Below are positions 8,610-16,948 of a stretch of DNA of 64,000 nt, one piece after another. The stretch spans positions 24,497 to 88,496 of the forward strand of contig UQOG01000001.1 in NCBI GenBank assembly GCA_900542615.1, written 5' to 3'. The notes beneath the pieces were generated by a model. The model did no database searches, was not told the DNA's origin, and saw nothing but the letters and a program-made list of their open reading frames with translations. A program made the translations under genes and the position numbers. The DNA is from an uncultured Eubacteriales bacterium. Its GTDB lineage: Bacteria; Bacillota; Clostridia; Christensenellales; CAG-138. How positions within the stretch are numbered: position 1 is the stretch's first letter; each line of letters opens with the position of its first letter.

Positions 8610-9768
8610 TGACTACAACCAGCTTGTACGCACGGTTTCCAAGCCCGATTTCCTCTCCGTGCTCCAATGTGTCCTCACCGCCGACACCCTCAATTCTGCG
8701 GATCATGGATTCCGCACCTTCAGACTGGTAGATCAGATCGACACACGCCTGGTCAAGTGCGACAGGATCAGTGGAAGCCAGAATGCCGATGTCATGGATG
8801 TCGGGAGCGGAAGGACGCGCCGTGCAGTCGCAGTCCACGGACAGGTTATTCATAACGCTGATAAACAGAATGTTTCCGTCCAGTGCATCCACAACAGACT
8901 TGCCTGCTTCTGCCATGGAGTCCATGAACGTGGGAGAATCACCGCCCCAGGGACTGGTGTTGCTCTTGCCGCCGGTGTGAATAAGGCACTTGCCCTCAGT
9001 AGATGCAATGCCGATAGAGATATTCTTGATCGCACCGCCGAAGCCGCCCATCATATGTCCCTTGAAATGGCTGAGCACGAGCATACCGTCAAATTCTGCA
9101 AATCGTGCGCCGACAAGGTTTTCCTTCAGCACACTTCCGCCTTCCACGGGAATGGAGAGCGAACCGGTTTCATCCATGATGACCACATCCGCAATATCGG
9201 TAAAGCCGTGATCCTTGGCAAGCTGATAGTGCATAGCGGTCTGCGCACGGCTGCCGCCGTATGCGGTATTGCTTTCGACAATGGTGCCGTTTACGTGCTG
9301 CACAAGCTCCTTGATGAAATCGGGACGCAGGTGGTTGGACTGATCGGATTCACCGGTATGTACCTTTACTGCCGTATTCTCGCCGGTGATCTCAACGCCA
9401 AGAGCTTCATAGATTGCCATCAATGCTTCGGGTGTGATCTCAGAGGTGTAATAAACAACACTTTCCGCATCCGCATCATAATTTTTCAAATCTGCCGTCT
9501 TGATGGTGGCACCGCCGTTGGTAACAATTTCATCCACCGCTTCTACGGGCGTGTCGGGATTCTTGGAGGTGTCAGTTGTTCCGTTGGAATCAGATGTGCC
9601 CTCGGGTGCAGTCGTTGTGCCGTCCGTGGCAGTATCATTGTTACCCGATGTGTTTTCGGTGTTCGACGAAGTATCCGCAGGGTCGCTTGTGTTATTGCAA
9701 GCTGTGCAGGCAATCAGCACAACAAGTGCAAGCATAAGCGCCAAAACCTTTTTGATGTTATTTCGCAT
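8602..9768 (-). CDS. DUF362-domain lipoprotein
   Basis: A 388-residue exported lipoprotein with signal peptide and lipobox ACTAC (Cys about 23), a long Asp/Thr/Ser-rich linker to about residue 75, and a DUF362 domain: AVKVHTGE, LRPDFIKELVQHVNG, DGMLVLSHFKGHMMGGFGGA (about 215-234), and ASTDPVALDQACVDLIYQ near the C-terminus. DUF362 proteins are often linked to Fe-S clusters, but no ferredoxin-type CxxCxxC is present; only scattered Cys (SVDCDCTA) are seen. Function unknown. It overlaps the DUF4405 gene upstream by 11 bases and the permease downstream by 8, so translation is probably coupled. Confidence 0.85.
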   Translation of the reverse strand: MRNNIKKVLALMLALVVLIACTACNNTSDPADTSSNTENTSGNNDTATDGTTTAPEGTSDSNGTTDTSKNPDTPVEAVDEIVTNGGATIKTADLKNYDADAESVVYYTSEITPEALMAIYEALGVEITGENTAVKVHTGESDQSNHLRPDFIKELVQHVNGTIVESNTAYGGSRAQTAMHYQLAKDHGFTDIADVVIMDETGSLSIPVEGGSVLKENLVGARFAEFDGMLVLSHFKGHMMGGFGGAIKNISIGIASTEGKCLIHTGGKSNTSPWGGDSPTFMDSMAEAGKSVVDALDGNILFISVMNNLSVDCDCTARPSAPDIHDIGILASTDPVALDQACVDLIYQSEGAESMIRRIEGVGGEDTLEHGEEIGLGNRAYKLVVVNE

Positions 9769-10414
9769 TTTTCTTTGACTCCTTTGTGATTAACAATATT
9801 TTTTTGATGATATGGGTAAGCATCACGAACAAAAGCGAGATGCACATCGTTTCAAAGAGATATTCAATCAAATGCTTATCGTAATCAAACCATTTGAATT
9901 CGGTAAGCAGGAACAGTTCTTCATAGAAACGGCGGATGATAAAGTGGTAAACACCGTAAGCGGACGCTGCACCCAATACGGCATAAAAGCCAACCTTTGC
10001 CGCTTTCTTTTTCGGAGTACGAATGTGCATACTGAGGTGCATACTCATGAACACAAAACACCACGCCGTGCTCGCCATGTGCAGCTTCCGCCCGAACATC
10101 ATCATCCCGGGGATGCGGAAATCCTGAAATACCACGCCCGAGATCATCAGCGCGGACAACATACAGCCGATGAAGCTGAGCATCAGCAGGAAGTTGATTG
10201 CCGTCTGTATGATTCTCTGCGGAGGATATTTCCCCTTAAACAGTGCTTTGTACCATCGATAGTTCAGAATGTTATGGGCAAGAAAGCAGACGAACAGTCC
10301 CACGCCGAGCCATTCGTGGAGTGCGCCCGAAGCAAGATGCTGCCCCATCAGCAGCAGAAACAGTACAAACATGAAGATGTCAATGCAAATTTTCACGATT
10401 CTGATTGGTTTCAT
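9758..10414 (-). CDS. DUF4405 membrane protein (possible b-type cytochrome)
   Basis: A 218-residue membrane protein with about five to six transmembrane segments. Conserved His residues within or beside helices (GQHLASGALHEWLG, CFLAHNILNYRWY, GRKLHMAST, FMSMHLSMHI) fit DUF4405, a family resembling respiratory cytochrome b subunits and thought to bind heme. I infer that it may pass electrons across the membrane to the two surface flavodoxin lipoproteins coded by neighbouring genes. It lies 11 bases after the flavodoxin-hydrolase gene and overlaps DUF362. Confidence 0.8.
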   Translation of the reverse strand: MKPIRIVKICIDIFMFVLFLLLMGQHLASGALHEWLGVGLFVCFLAHNILNYRWYKALFKGKYPPQRIIQTAINFLLMLSFIGCMLSALMISGVVFQDFRIPGMMMFGRKLHMASTAWCFVFMSMHLSMHIRTPKKKAAKVGFYAVLGAASAYGVYHFIIRRFYEELFLLTEFKWFDYDKHLIEYLFETMCISLLFVMLTHIIKKILLITKESKKNAK

Positions 10415-10425
10415 GACACACTCCC

Positions 10426-11979
10426 TCAGTTGTTTTCATAAATATCCGTCAGCCAGCGGTCAAATTCGGGAACCCAGTCAGAATTTTTATTGCCTGCGCC
10501 AAAACCGTGAGGCTGCCCCTCGTAGCAATGTTCCTCGACAGATACGCCTGCTTCACGCACGGCATCGGCGTTTGCCATGAACTGATGATAGAACGGATCT
10601 TCCGTACCGTAGGCGTAGAAAGTTGGCGGAAGATTGGACTGTCTGAACTTCTCAACATCGGTAGAGCCTACGGAAAGTCTGCCATAGAAAGAATAAATAT
10701 GCCCAATAGCAGCGGAATCTGCAGAAACAAGGTCAAGCGTGTCGGGAATATAGTTTTCATCCAGCGCAGCAGGAGTTACATCACCTTTCCAGTTGAGTAC
10801 CTGCTCACCGCAGAGAATACCGCCTGCGGAATAACCGACCACGGCAATATCGTTCGGGTCAATGTCATACTCATCTGCATAGTAACGCACATACCGTACT
10901 GCACGGGCAAGGTCGAGTGCTCCTTCCTCCTGTGTGAACGGACGAAGCCGATACTGTACCACGAAACACTGATACCCAAGCTCATTCAGTTTATCGGCAG
11001 TAGGATATGTGTCGCCCCAATTCCCACGAAATACGAACGCACCGCCTGCACAAAGCATGACAGCACCCTTGACCTCAACGCCTTTCTTCACAGGACGGTA
11101 TTCCATGTGCGGTTTGAAGTCCTCCGGATCGTTCCATGAGGACGAATACTCTCTCGGACAGGGCATTTTACCTTCTTCCCACAGATAGATGGTCTGTGCT
11201 TCGCTCGGTGTAGGAACTGCCATATTGAATGCAGGAGTGTTTTCCGATTCCGAGGATGTATCGTCCACGGTATTCGGATCGTGGTACAGTCCCAAATCCT
11301 TCACCCAATCAACAATGTCCTGTTCGGCATCCTGTATTACATCGCGGGAGATAGACAGACCTCGAATCACTTCGGCATTCGGCTCCAGTTCGGCAATGGT
11401 TTCGTTGGTACGGGAAAATCCGCTGCCGCCGTGAGTGTTAAAGGTGATGATCTTCTTGCCCGAAAAATCATAGGTATCGAAAAAGGTGTACAGGATCATC
11501 GGCAGATCAGCCCACCAGTTGGGATAGCCGATAAACACGGTATTATATTCATCAAAGTTCTCAATGCTGTCCTTGATCGCCGGACGGGCATTCTCGCTTT
11601 TCTCCTGTTGGGCATACTCTACCAGCGCATCGTGATCGGTGGTATACGGCACTTCCGGTTCAATGCGGAAGATGTCCGCACCGGTGTTCTCCGCGATCAC
11701 ATACGCCATGTACTGGGTGTTGCCAAGAGTTTCGCCGCCTATTACAACAGAACTGTTGTCCTTATTGTCCGGCATGGAAAAGTAAACAACAAGCGTTTTG
11801 CCTGTATCGACAGTTGCTGTATTGGAATTCATATTATCGGATGTCGTGTTGCTGCTTCCAGGATAATTTTCTGGGGAAGATGGATTTTTTGTATCAGCCC
11901 CACTATCGGTACAAGCTGCAAAGGACAGCAGACAAGCACCGCACAGCAGCAGACTGAGAAATTTTCTGAATCTTCCCAT
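10426..11979 (-). CDS. Flavodoxin plus alpha/beta-hydrolase fusion lipoprotein
   Basis: A 517-residue exported lipoprotein. The signal peptide ends in lipobox SFAAC (Cys about 23). After a Ser/Asn-rich linker comes a flavodoxin-like domain (about 60-230): TLVVYFSMPDN, GETLGNTQYMA, IGYPNWWADLPM and TFNTHGGSGFSRT. After a second linker is an alpha/beta hydrolase of the BD-FAE/acetyl-esterase type (about 260-517): VMLCAGGAFVFRGNWG oxyanion region, nucleophile elbow GYSAGG, GTEDPFYHQF acid, and QPHGFG His. Two enzymatic folds of the operon are joined in one polypeptide here, whereas the other flavodoxin (6998-7687) and hydrolase (5097-7001) are separate. Lies 4 bases after the flavin reductase gene. 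Confidence 0.85.
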   Translation of the reverse strand: MGRFRKFLSLLLCGACLLSFAACTDSGADTKNPSSPENYPGSSNTTSDNMNSNTATVDTGKTLVVYFSMPDNKDNSSVVIGGETLGNTQYMAYVIAENTGADIFRIEPEVPYTTDHDALVEYAQQEKSENARPAIKDSIENFDEYNTVFIGYPNWWADLPMILYTFFDTYDFSGKKIITFNTHGGSGFSRTNETIAELEPNAEVIRGLSISRDVIQDAEQDIVDWVKDLGLYHDPNTVDDTSSESENTPAFNMAVPTPSEAQTIYLWEEGKMPCPREYSSSWNDPEDFKPHMEYRPVKKGVEVKGAVMLCAGGAFVFRGNWGDTYPTADKLNELGYQCFVVQYRLRPFTQEEGALDLARAVRYVRYYADEYDIDPNDIAVVGYSAGGILCGEQVLNWKGDVTPAALDENYIPDTLDLVSADSAAIGHIYSFYGRLSVGSTDVEKFRQSNLPPTFYAYGTEDPFYHQFMANADAVREAGVSVEEHCYEGQPHGFGAGNKNSDWVPEFDRWLTDIYENN

Positions 11980-11983
11980 AGGC

Positions 11984-12541
11984 TTACTTCAAAGCCGCAC
12001 CGTCACGGAAAGCGTTGCCGACCTTTTCTCCGATCACATGATATGCGGCGTTTGCTCCGTCAAAAATAACAGGACGCAGCTTTTCAACCGAAATGTTGCC
12101 GTTTTTGCCGAGGATGCTTTCATCTGCGCTCACATTTACGATCTCTCCGAACATATAATGGTTTTCGGAATCGTAGCTGATGAGTTTACATTCCAGCGTC
12201 ATGGGTAATTCTTCAATAACAGGTGCATCCACATATTCGCTTTTTACGGTGTGGAATCCCGATTTCTTCATTTTTTCCGGCTCGTCTTTTGCGGAAACAA
12301 GTCCCACATAGTCGCAGGCAATGACCGTATCCGCGGTTCCCATGCTGACGGTAAACGCTTTTCGAGCCAGAATGTTATCGGTGGATTTGTGGCTGCTGAT
12401 GCACATGAAAATCTTGTTTCCGCCAGCCACACCGCCCCATGCTGCGTTCATGGCATCAGCATTACCTTTTTCATCGTAGCTCGCAATAATAAATACCGCC
12501 TGCGGATACAAAATCGGTTTCGCACCAAAATTCTTTCTCAT
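11984..12541 (-). CDS. Flavin reductase family protein (second copy)
   Basis: A 185-residue cytoplasmic FMN-binding split-barrel protein, paralogous to the plus-strand gene at 1793-2353: it shares MRKNFG, AMNAAWGG, NILARKAFTVSM, CDYVG and the C-terminal KVGNAFRDGAALK. It probably supplies or recycles reduced flavin for the operon. The ATG at 12541 was chosen by match to the paralogue; the frame extends five codons upstream but those overlap the ribosome-binding region (GGAGGA on the minus strand). No signal peptide, in contrast to the lipoprotein genes downstream. Confidence 0.9.
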   Translation of the reverse strand: MRKNFGAKPILYPQAVFIIASYDEKGNADAMNAAWGGVAGGNKIFMCISSHKSTDNILARKAFTVSMGTADTVIACDYVGLVSAKDEPEKMKKSGFHTVKSEYVDAPVIEELPMTLECKLISYDSENHYMFGEIVNVSADESILGKNGNISVEKLRPVIFDGANAAYHVIGEKVGNAFRDGAALK

Positions 12542-12564
12542 AATTGGTTCCTCCATTTTATTGA

Positions 12565-13284
12565 TTACTTCTTGTTTTTCGGCTCATAACGAAGCCAGAG
12601 GGTATCACCATCCAAAACATCTGCGCCAAGCAGCTTGAATGCGATGGGGTCTGTCTGCGGATGGAACACAGCTTTATCAAACACCGTAGCCGAATCTGTA
12701 CCGCCGTCCGTCAGCGGAGCGATAATCAGACTAAGCTCGTCAATCAGTCCTGCCTGCAGGAAGGTATAGTCCACGATCCCGCCGCCGCAGATCATCAGTT
12801 TTTCGATGTGAAACAGTCTGTACATCTTTTCCATCACCAGTTCGCAATCGAGGGTATCCTTTCCCGCGAAGATATAGGAAATATCGAAGCTATGCAGATA
12901 AGCAATATAATCATCTGACACGTTTTCACACAGCACCGCAATCGGATGCACACGGGGACGACCTTTCTTTTCGATATACTTGCTCTCCCATGCGACAGTT
13001 CCGTTGACGTCGATGCAAATGAAATACCGCTCAACATCTGTTTCTGCAAGATAGTCGGTACGAGGGCATGTTTCACTTGTTTTCGGAAGTTCACCGACAT
13101 AACCTCCTGCATAGGTTTCTGCCATTGTCGTTGCACCGTAAAGAGTTGCTTTGCAGTCATATTCTGTACGGATACGATTGGACTCTGCAAGACAGGGACG
13201 CAGTTCGGGTGCGCCGAAGTATTCGCCGTCGATCTTACCGTCCACGGAACTGACGATATGACAGATTACATAAGGTCTGTTCAT
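12565..13284 (-). CDS. RibD C-terminal / dihydrofolate-reductase-like protein
   Basis: A 239-residue cytoplasmic reductase of the RibD C-terminal domain (DHFR-like fold) family. Evidence: the start MNRPYVICHIVSSVDGKIDG, the CKATLYGATTMAETYA segment, and the NAD(P)H-binding LMICGGGIVDYTFLQAGLID with the following DELSLIIAPLTDGG. It probably reduces a small molecule with NAD(P)H; true riboflavin biosynthesis would need the deaminase domain, which is absent. The ATG at 13284 fits the family start; a GTG four codons further up is possible. It lies 44 bases downstream of the aldo/keto reductase gene. Confidence 0.85.
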   Translation of the reverse strand: MNRPYVICHIVSSVDGKIDGEYFGAPELRPCLAESNRIRTEYDCKATLYGATTMAETYAGGYVGELPKTSETCPRTDYLAETDVERYFICIDVNGTVAWESKYIEKKGRPRVHPIAVLCENVSDDYIAYLHSFDISYIFAGKDTLDCELVMEKMYRLFHIEKLMICGGGIVDYTFLQAGLIDELSLIIAPLTDGGTDSATVFDKAVFHPQTDPIAFKLLGADVLDGDTLWLRYEPKNKK

Positions 13285-13328
13285 AAGCATCACCAATTCT
13301 TCTTTTCCTTGGAGCTGTCATGCTGCTT

Positions 13329-14177
13329 TTAACGTTCTTCCACCATCCGGCAGAACCATTCCACCATGTTCGGGTCGGTATGGGAGAAGAAAGAGGACTG
13401 CTTTTTGTCAAGCCCCGCGATGATTGCCATATCCTCGTCCGCCAGTGCGAAGTCGAATACGTTGAAGTTTTCCTCCATGCGTTCAATGTGTGTGGACTTG
13501 GGAATCACCACAACGCCGCGCTGAATGTGCCAGCGGAGCATGACCTGCGCAGACGTTTTGCCGTACTTTTCGCCGATTTCTTTCAGCTCGGGCAGCTCAA
13601 ACATACCGCCACGTCCTTCGCCGAACGGTGCCCATGCTTCCACCTGCACACCGTACTTTTCGTGCCAGCTGAGATTTTCAGTCTGCTGATGATGCGGATG
13701 CACCTCGATCTGGTTGACCATCGGCTTGATGCGGGCGAAGTTGGCAATGTCGATCATGCGGTCGGTGTAGAAGTTGGAGATGCCGATAGCACGGATCACG
13801 CCTTCCGCATACAGATCCTCCAGCGCGCGATAGGCACCGTAAACATCGCTGAAGGGCTGATGGAGCAGGCAGAGGTCGAGATAGTTCGTCTGCAGCTTGC
13901 GCATGGATTCCAGCACGGACTTTTTGCATTCCTCGTAGCCGTAATGCTCGATCCAGACCTTGGTGGTGAGGAAGATTTCCTCACGTGGGATGCCGCTCTT
14001 TACAAGCGCACTGCCGACTTCTTCCTCGTTGAAATAGCTCTGTGCCGTGTCGATGGAGCGATAGCCGACCTTCAGAGCGTCAAGTACGCAGCGTTCGCAT
14101 TCGTCCTTTCGTACCTGATACACGCCGTAGCCGAGAATGGGCATTTTTACGCCGTTGTGAAGGGTTACATATTCCAT
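13329..14177 (-). CDS. Aldo/keto reductase
   Basis: A 282-residue NADPH-dependent oxidoreductase, first intact gene of the operon. The catalytic tetrad is visible: Asp in SIDTAQSYFNEEEVG with its Tyr, Lys in FLTTKVWIEHYG with its His. The QIEVHPHHQQ segment, EAWAPFGEG, and the cofactor loop VVIPKSTHIERMEENFNVF complete the family. It probably reduces a carbonyl compound such as methylglyoxal or another aldehyde; the true substrate is unknown. Ribosome-binding site GGAGGT precedes the ATG, and that stretch is also the 3' end of a LysR remnant frame. Confidence 0.92.
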   Translation of the reverse strand: MEYVTLHNGVKMPILGYGVYQVRKDECERCVLDALKVGYRSIDTAQSYFNEEEVGSALVKSGIPREEIFLTTKVWIEHYGYEECKKSVLESMRKLQTNYLDLCLLHQPFSDVYGAYRALEDLYAEGVIRAIGISNFYTDRMIDIANFARIKPMVNQIEVHPHHQQTENLSWHEKYGVQVEAWAPFGEGRGGMFELPELKEIGEKYGKTSAQVMLRWHIQRGVVVIPKSTHIERMEENFNVFDFALADEDMAIIAGLDKKQSSFFSHTDPNMVEWFCRMVEER

Positions 14178-14314
14178 ATTTTTTTACCTCCGAAGAAATT
14201 ATGATTGATCTGCTTCATCACCGCAGTTGGTGTGATATATAGTTTTTCCGCCGCTTTCGAAAAACTACCTTGCTCTGTAACTGCAATAAATGTATCAAGT
14301 TGTGGGTTGTGCAT
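14165..14314 (-). pseudogene. LysR-type regulator remnant (HTH start only)
   Basis: Thirty-six residues of a LysR N-terminal HTH: MHNPQLDTFIAVTEQGSFSK followed by AAEKLYITPTAVMKQIN. The frame then runs through the ribosome-binding site and first codons of the aldo/keto reductase gene and stops at 14165. The rest of the HTH domain and the whole effector domain (about 260 residues) are missing, so an internal deletion joined the LysR start directly to the reductase leader. The remnant is still downstream of the MerR-type promoter and in the operon leader. Confidence 0.75.
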
Positions 14315-14365
14315 GATTACTCTGTTCCGCCGCTTGACAAACAGCTCTTTCAGATACATAATATT

Positions 14366-14396
14366 GTTATACAAGTTAAAGTCAACTTTAAGTCAA
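14366..14396 (-). promoter_or_regulatory. MerR-type promoter/operator (19-bp spacer) of the minus-strand operon
   Basis: On the minus strand, TTGACT (14391-14396) and TATAAC (14366-14371) are separated by 19 bases, the over-long spacer typical of MerR-activated promoters. The spacer has an imperfect dyad, AAGTTGACTTTAACTT. The divergent MerR gene starts 38 bases to the right. Confidence 0.7.
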
Positions 14397-14433
14397 GGGA
14401 TTTCACGAAAAATCCAAAATTTGGGAGATAAAA

Positions 14434-14880
14434 ATGTTTTATACAGTCGGAGAAATGGCAAAGCGTTTGGGTGTTGCACCGTCCACGCTTCGTTTTTATG
14501 ATAAGGAAGGGTTGCTCCCGTTTGTAGAGCGTTCAGACGGAGGCATTCGTGTATTCAAGGATTCGGACTACGAGTGGCTGATGATCATTGAATGTCTGAA
14601 GAAAACGGGGATGCCGCTGAAGGACATCCGGGAATTTATCGTGATGGCGATCAAAGGAGATGATACGATTGACGGACGGCTTGCGCTGATTACGAAGCAG
14701 AAGGAATCGGTTGAGCAGCAGATTGCGGTACTTGAAGAAGTGCATCGCGTGCTGGAATTCAAGCAGTGGTATTATGAAACGGCGAAAAAAGAAGGTACAA
14801 CCGATGTGCCGAGACGTATGCCGCCGGAAGAGCTGCCGGAAGAGTTCAGAGAGATCAGACGGAAACTCCGTGGTGAATGA
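14434..14880 (+). CDS. MerR-family transcriptional regulator
   Basis: A 148-residue regulator with the MerR winged-helix HTH at the N-terminus (YTVGEMAKRLGVAPSTLRFY, then YDKEGLLP) and a dimerisation coiled coil (about residues 78-120). The IIECLKKTGMPLKDIREFI segment is typical of the AdhR/NmlR-like branch that responds to aldehydes or electrophiles. No cluster of metal-binding Cys is present, so a metal sensor is unlikely. It is divergent from the nine-gene operon and almost certainly acts at the 19-bp spacer promoter between them. Starts at ATG 14434 with a GGGAGATAAAA leader. A strong terminator follows. Confidence 0.88.
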   Translation: MFYTVGEMAKRLGVAPSTLRFYDKEGLLPFVERSDGGIRVFKDSDYEWLMIIECLKKTGMPLKDIREFIVMAIKGDDTIDGRLALITKQKESVEQQIAVLEEVHRVLEFKQWYYETAKKEGTTDVPRRMPPEELPEEFREIRRKLRGE

Positions 14881-14900
14881 TGTAATCATTCTTGCATAAG

Positions 14901-14950
14901 AAAACCGCTGTACTTTTCATCCTCGCAAGGATGGAAAGTACAGCGGTTTT
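14901..14950 (+). terminator. Strong terminator after the MerR gene
   Basis: A 22-base arm (14901-14922) pairs with 14929-14950 with at most one mismatch around the loop TCGCAA; the hairpin is flanked by AAAA and TTTT, so it can act in both directions. Confidence 0.85.
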
Positions 14951-14989
14951 ATATTTTCTGAAGAAAGGTGTCAAACTGCATTTTTACAG

Positions 14990-15407
14990 TTTGGGTATCA
15001 TTTTCGAGGAAAATATACGGGTGTCCAGAGGGGGGGCGGGTCTCCGGTGGAGACCTCAAAATGCGAAGCGTTTTGAAACACTGACCGAGCCGGCAGGCGA
15101 GACGCATCCCCTTGGCTCTGGGTTTCCAATAGGGGCGAGAAGCACCCCTGTTGGCACACGATTTTGCTTGCAAAGTCTAGTGTGTTATACCTTTTGCGAC
15201 CGCTGACGCTGGAAAGGGGCTGTCCCACGCCAGACAGACACTTTTCGGCGGCAGCAGAACAGGCGGATTTTGTGGGCTATAAGCTACAAAAGACAAGGAA
15301 TTTGCAACGAGCAAAATCCGGCTGTTCGGGTGTAGTTGGCATAGGAAATCTTGAAGCTGTGCGGAAAGATTTTCTGTGCCAACGGGGGCGCAAGAGGTAT
15401 ATAAAAA
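14990..15407. other. Mobile-element terminal DNA, possible oriT region (no gene)
   Basis: About 400 bases with no convincing gene. It holds short hairpins (GGTCTCC GGT GGAGACC at 15037-15053; AAAATGCGAAGCGTTTT at 15058-15074) and text that resembles the non-coding oriT-side region of Firmicute mobilisable and conjugative transposons, as I recall it. It has no relation to the glycyl-radical enzyme frame it runs into at about 15408, and marks the right edge of the island. Identification as oriT is inference. Confidence 0.4.
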
Positions 15408-16948
15408 CCCGCCGCAGCGATCAGCTCCCGTATCTGTATCCCTACTATCAGCGGGATAAAGCGGAGGGACGCTTGGACGACGCCAAGGCGTTGGAATTGA
15501 TTGAAGGGCTATTCATCAAGTTTAACCATATCGTCTACCTGCGCAGCTCCGGAAGCGCCAAGTATTTTGCCGGCTTTCCCATCGGCTTTAACGTGGCCGT
15601 TGGCGGCCAGGGCCCGGACGGGCAGGACGCCTCCAATGCATTGTCCTATCTATTTCTTACCGCCCAGGAGCAGCTGGGGCTGCCCCAGCCCAACCTTTCC
15701 GCCCGGGTGCATAGGAATTCCCCGGAACCGTTTTTGCGCCGCTGCGCCCAGGTGATCGGCAAAGGGAGCGGTATGCCCCAGCTGTTCAACGACGAGGCGG
15801 TGATCCCCGCCCTGATGGAAAAAGGCATTTCCCAAGAAGACGCCAGGAATTACGCCATTGTGGGGTGCGTGGAGCTATCCACCATGGGGAACAGCCTTGG
15901 GTGGAGCGATGCGGCCATGTTCAATTTGGTAAAAGCCCTGGAGCTGGCATTAAACGATGGGAAATGTATGCTGAGCGGGGTTCAGATGGGAGCGCATACC
16001 GGCACCCTGGCGGATCATGCCACCTATGGGGATGTGGAACGGGCTTTCGCCGCCCAGATCGATTATTTCTTTGACCGGATGCTGGCCTGCTGCGACGTGG
16101 TGGAAAAAGCCCATGGTATGCTGCTGCCCTCGTCCTTCCTGTCCGGCGTGATACGGGATTGCCTGGAAAAGGGGGTGGACGTTACCCTGGGCGGCGCCCA
16201 TTATAACCTATCCGGCATCCAGGCGATTCAGTGCGCCAATGTGGCGGACAGCCTGGCTGCCTTAAAGGCCTTGGTGTACGATGAACAACGGGTGGATCGG
16301 AAGGCGCTCTATGAAGCCTTGCGCCGGGATTTTGCCGGCGAGGAACGGCTGCGCCAGACCCTGCTGAACCGGGCGCCGAAATATGGAAACGATGTGGCCT
16401 GGGTGGATGAGATCGCCCATACGTGGATCCGGTTTTTCGCAGACAAGCTAAAGGGCCATACCAATGCCCGGGGCGGCATTTATCACGCAGGATTATATAC
16501 GGTTTCCGCCCACGTGCCCATGGGGCAAAATGTGGGCGCCACCCCGGATGGGCGTCATGCCAGAGCCCCCTTGGCGGACGGGGGTATGTCCGCGGTATAC
16601 GGCCGGGACCTGCAAGGGCCTACCGCTTTGCTAAAATCCGTTTCCCGGGTGGATTCCAAGCTGGGAAGCAACGGCACCCTCTTAAATATGAAGTTCCTGC
16701 CCCAGCTGTTTCAGAGCGAAACCGGCATTTGCAAATTCGTCGAATTCATACGGGCTTTTATTCGCCTGCGCATCTCCCACGTGCAGTTCAACGTGGTCAA
16801 CCGGGAGGCGCTGCTCTCCGCCCAGGCCAATCCGGAAGCCTTCCGGAGCCTAACCATACGGGTGGCAGGGTATACCGCGTATTTTACGGAGCTGGCCCGG
16901 GACCTGCAAAATGAGATCATTGAAAGAACCAGCTACGGGGATGTATGA
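15408..16948 (+). pseudogene. Glycyl-radical enzyme (PFL2/dehydratase type), N-terminus lost
   Basis: The C-terminal two thirds (about 510 residues) of a pyruvate-formate-lyase-like glycyl-radical enzyme. Present are the active-site Cys in NYAIVGCVELSTMG (TGC at 15866-15868), the Glu following it, and the glycyl-radical site RVAGYTAYF (Gly codon 16868-16870). Homology begins near LPYLYPYYQRDKAEG; upstream the frame is open into mobile-element DNA but is not PFL-like. Full proteins are about 780-820 residues, so about 270 are missing and the barrel is incomplete. The GCVE motif is shared with dehydratase and lyase types, so the substrate is unclear. It overlaps the activase by 4 bases. Confidence 0.8.

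Noticed and set aside
8572..9789. 405-codon plus-strand frame opposite the DUF362 lipoprotein
   Set aside because: No ribosome-binding site or family motif; the minus-strand gene has signal peptide, lipobox and overlaps consistent with the operon.
14281..14360. Possible tRNA or small RNA in the divergent MerR region
   Set aside because: No cloverleaf could be drawn; the sequence is explained by the LysR remnant and the promoter.
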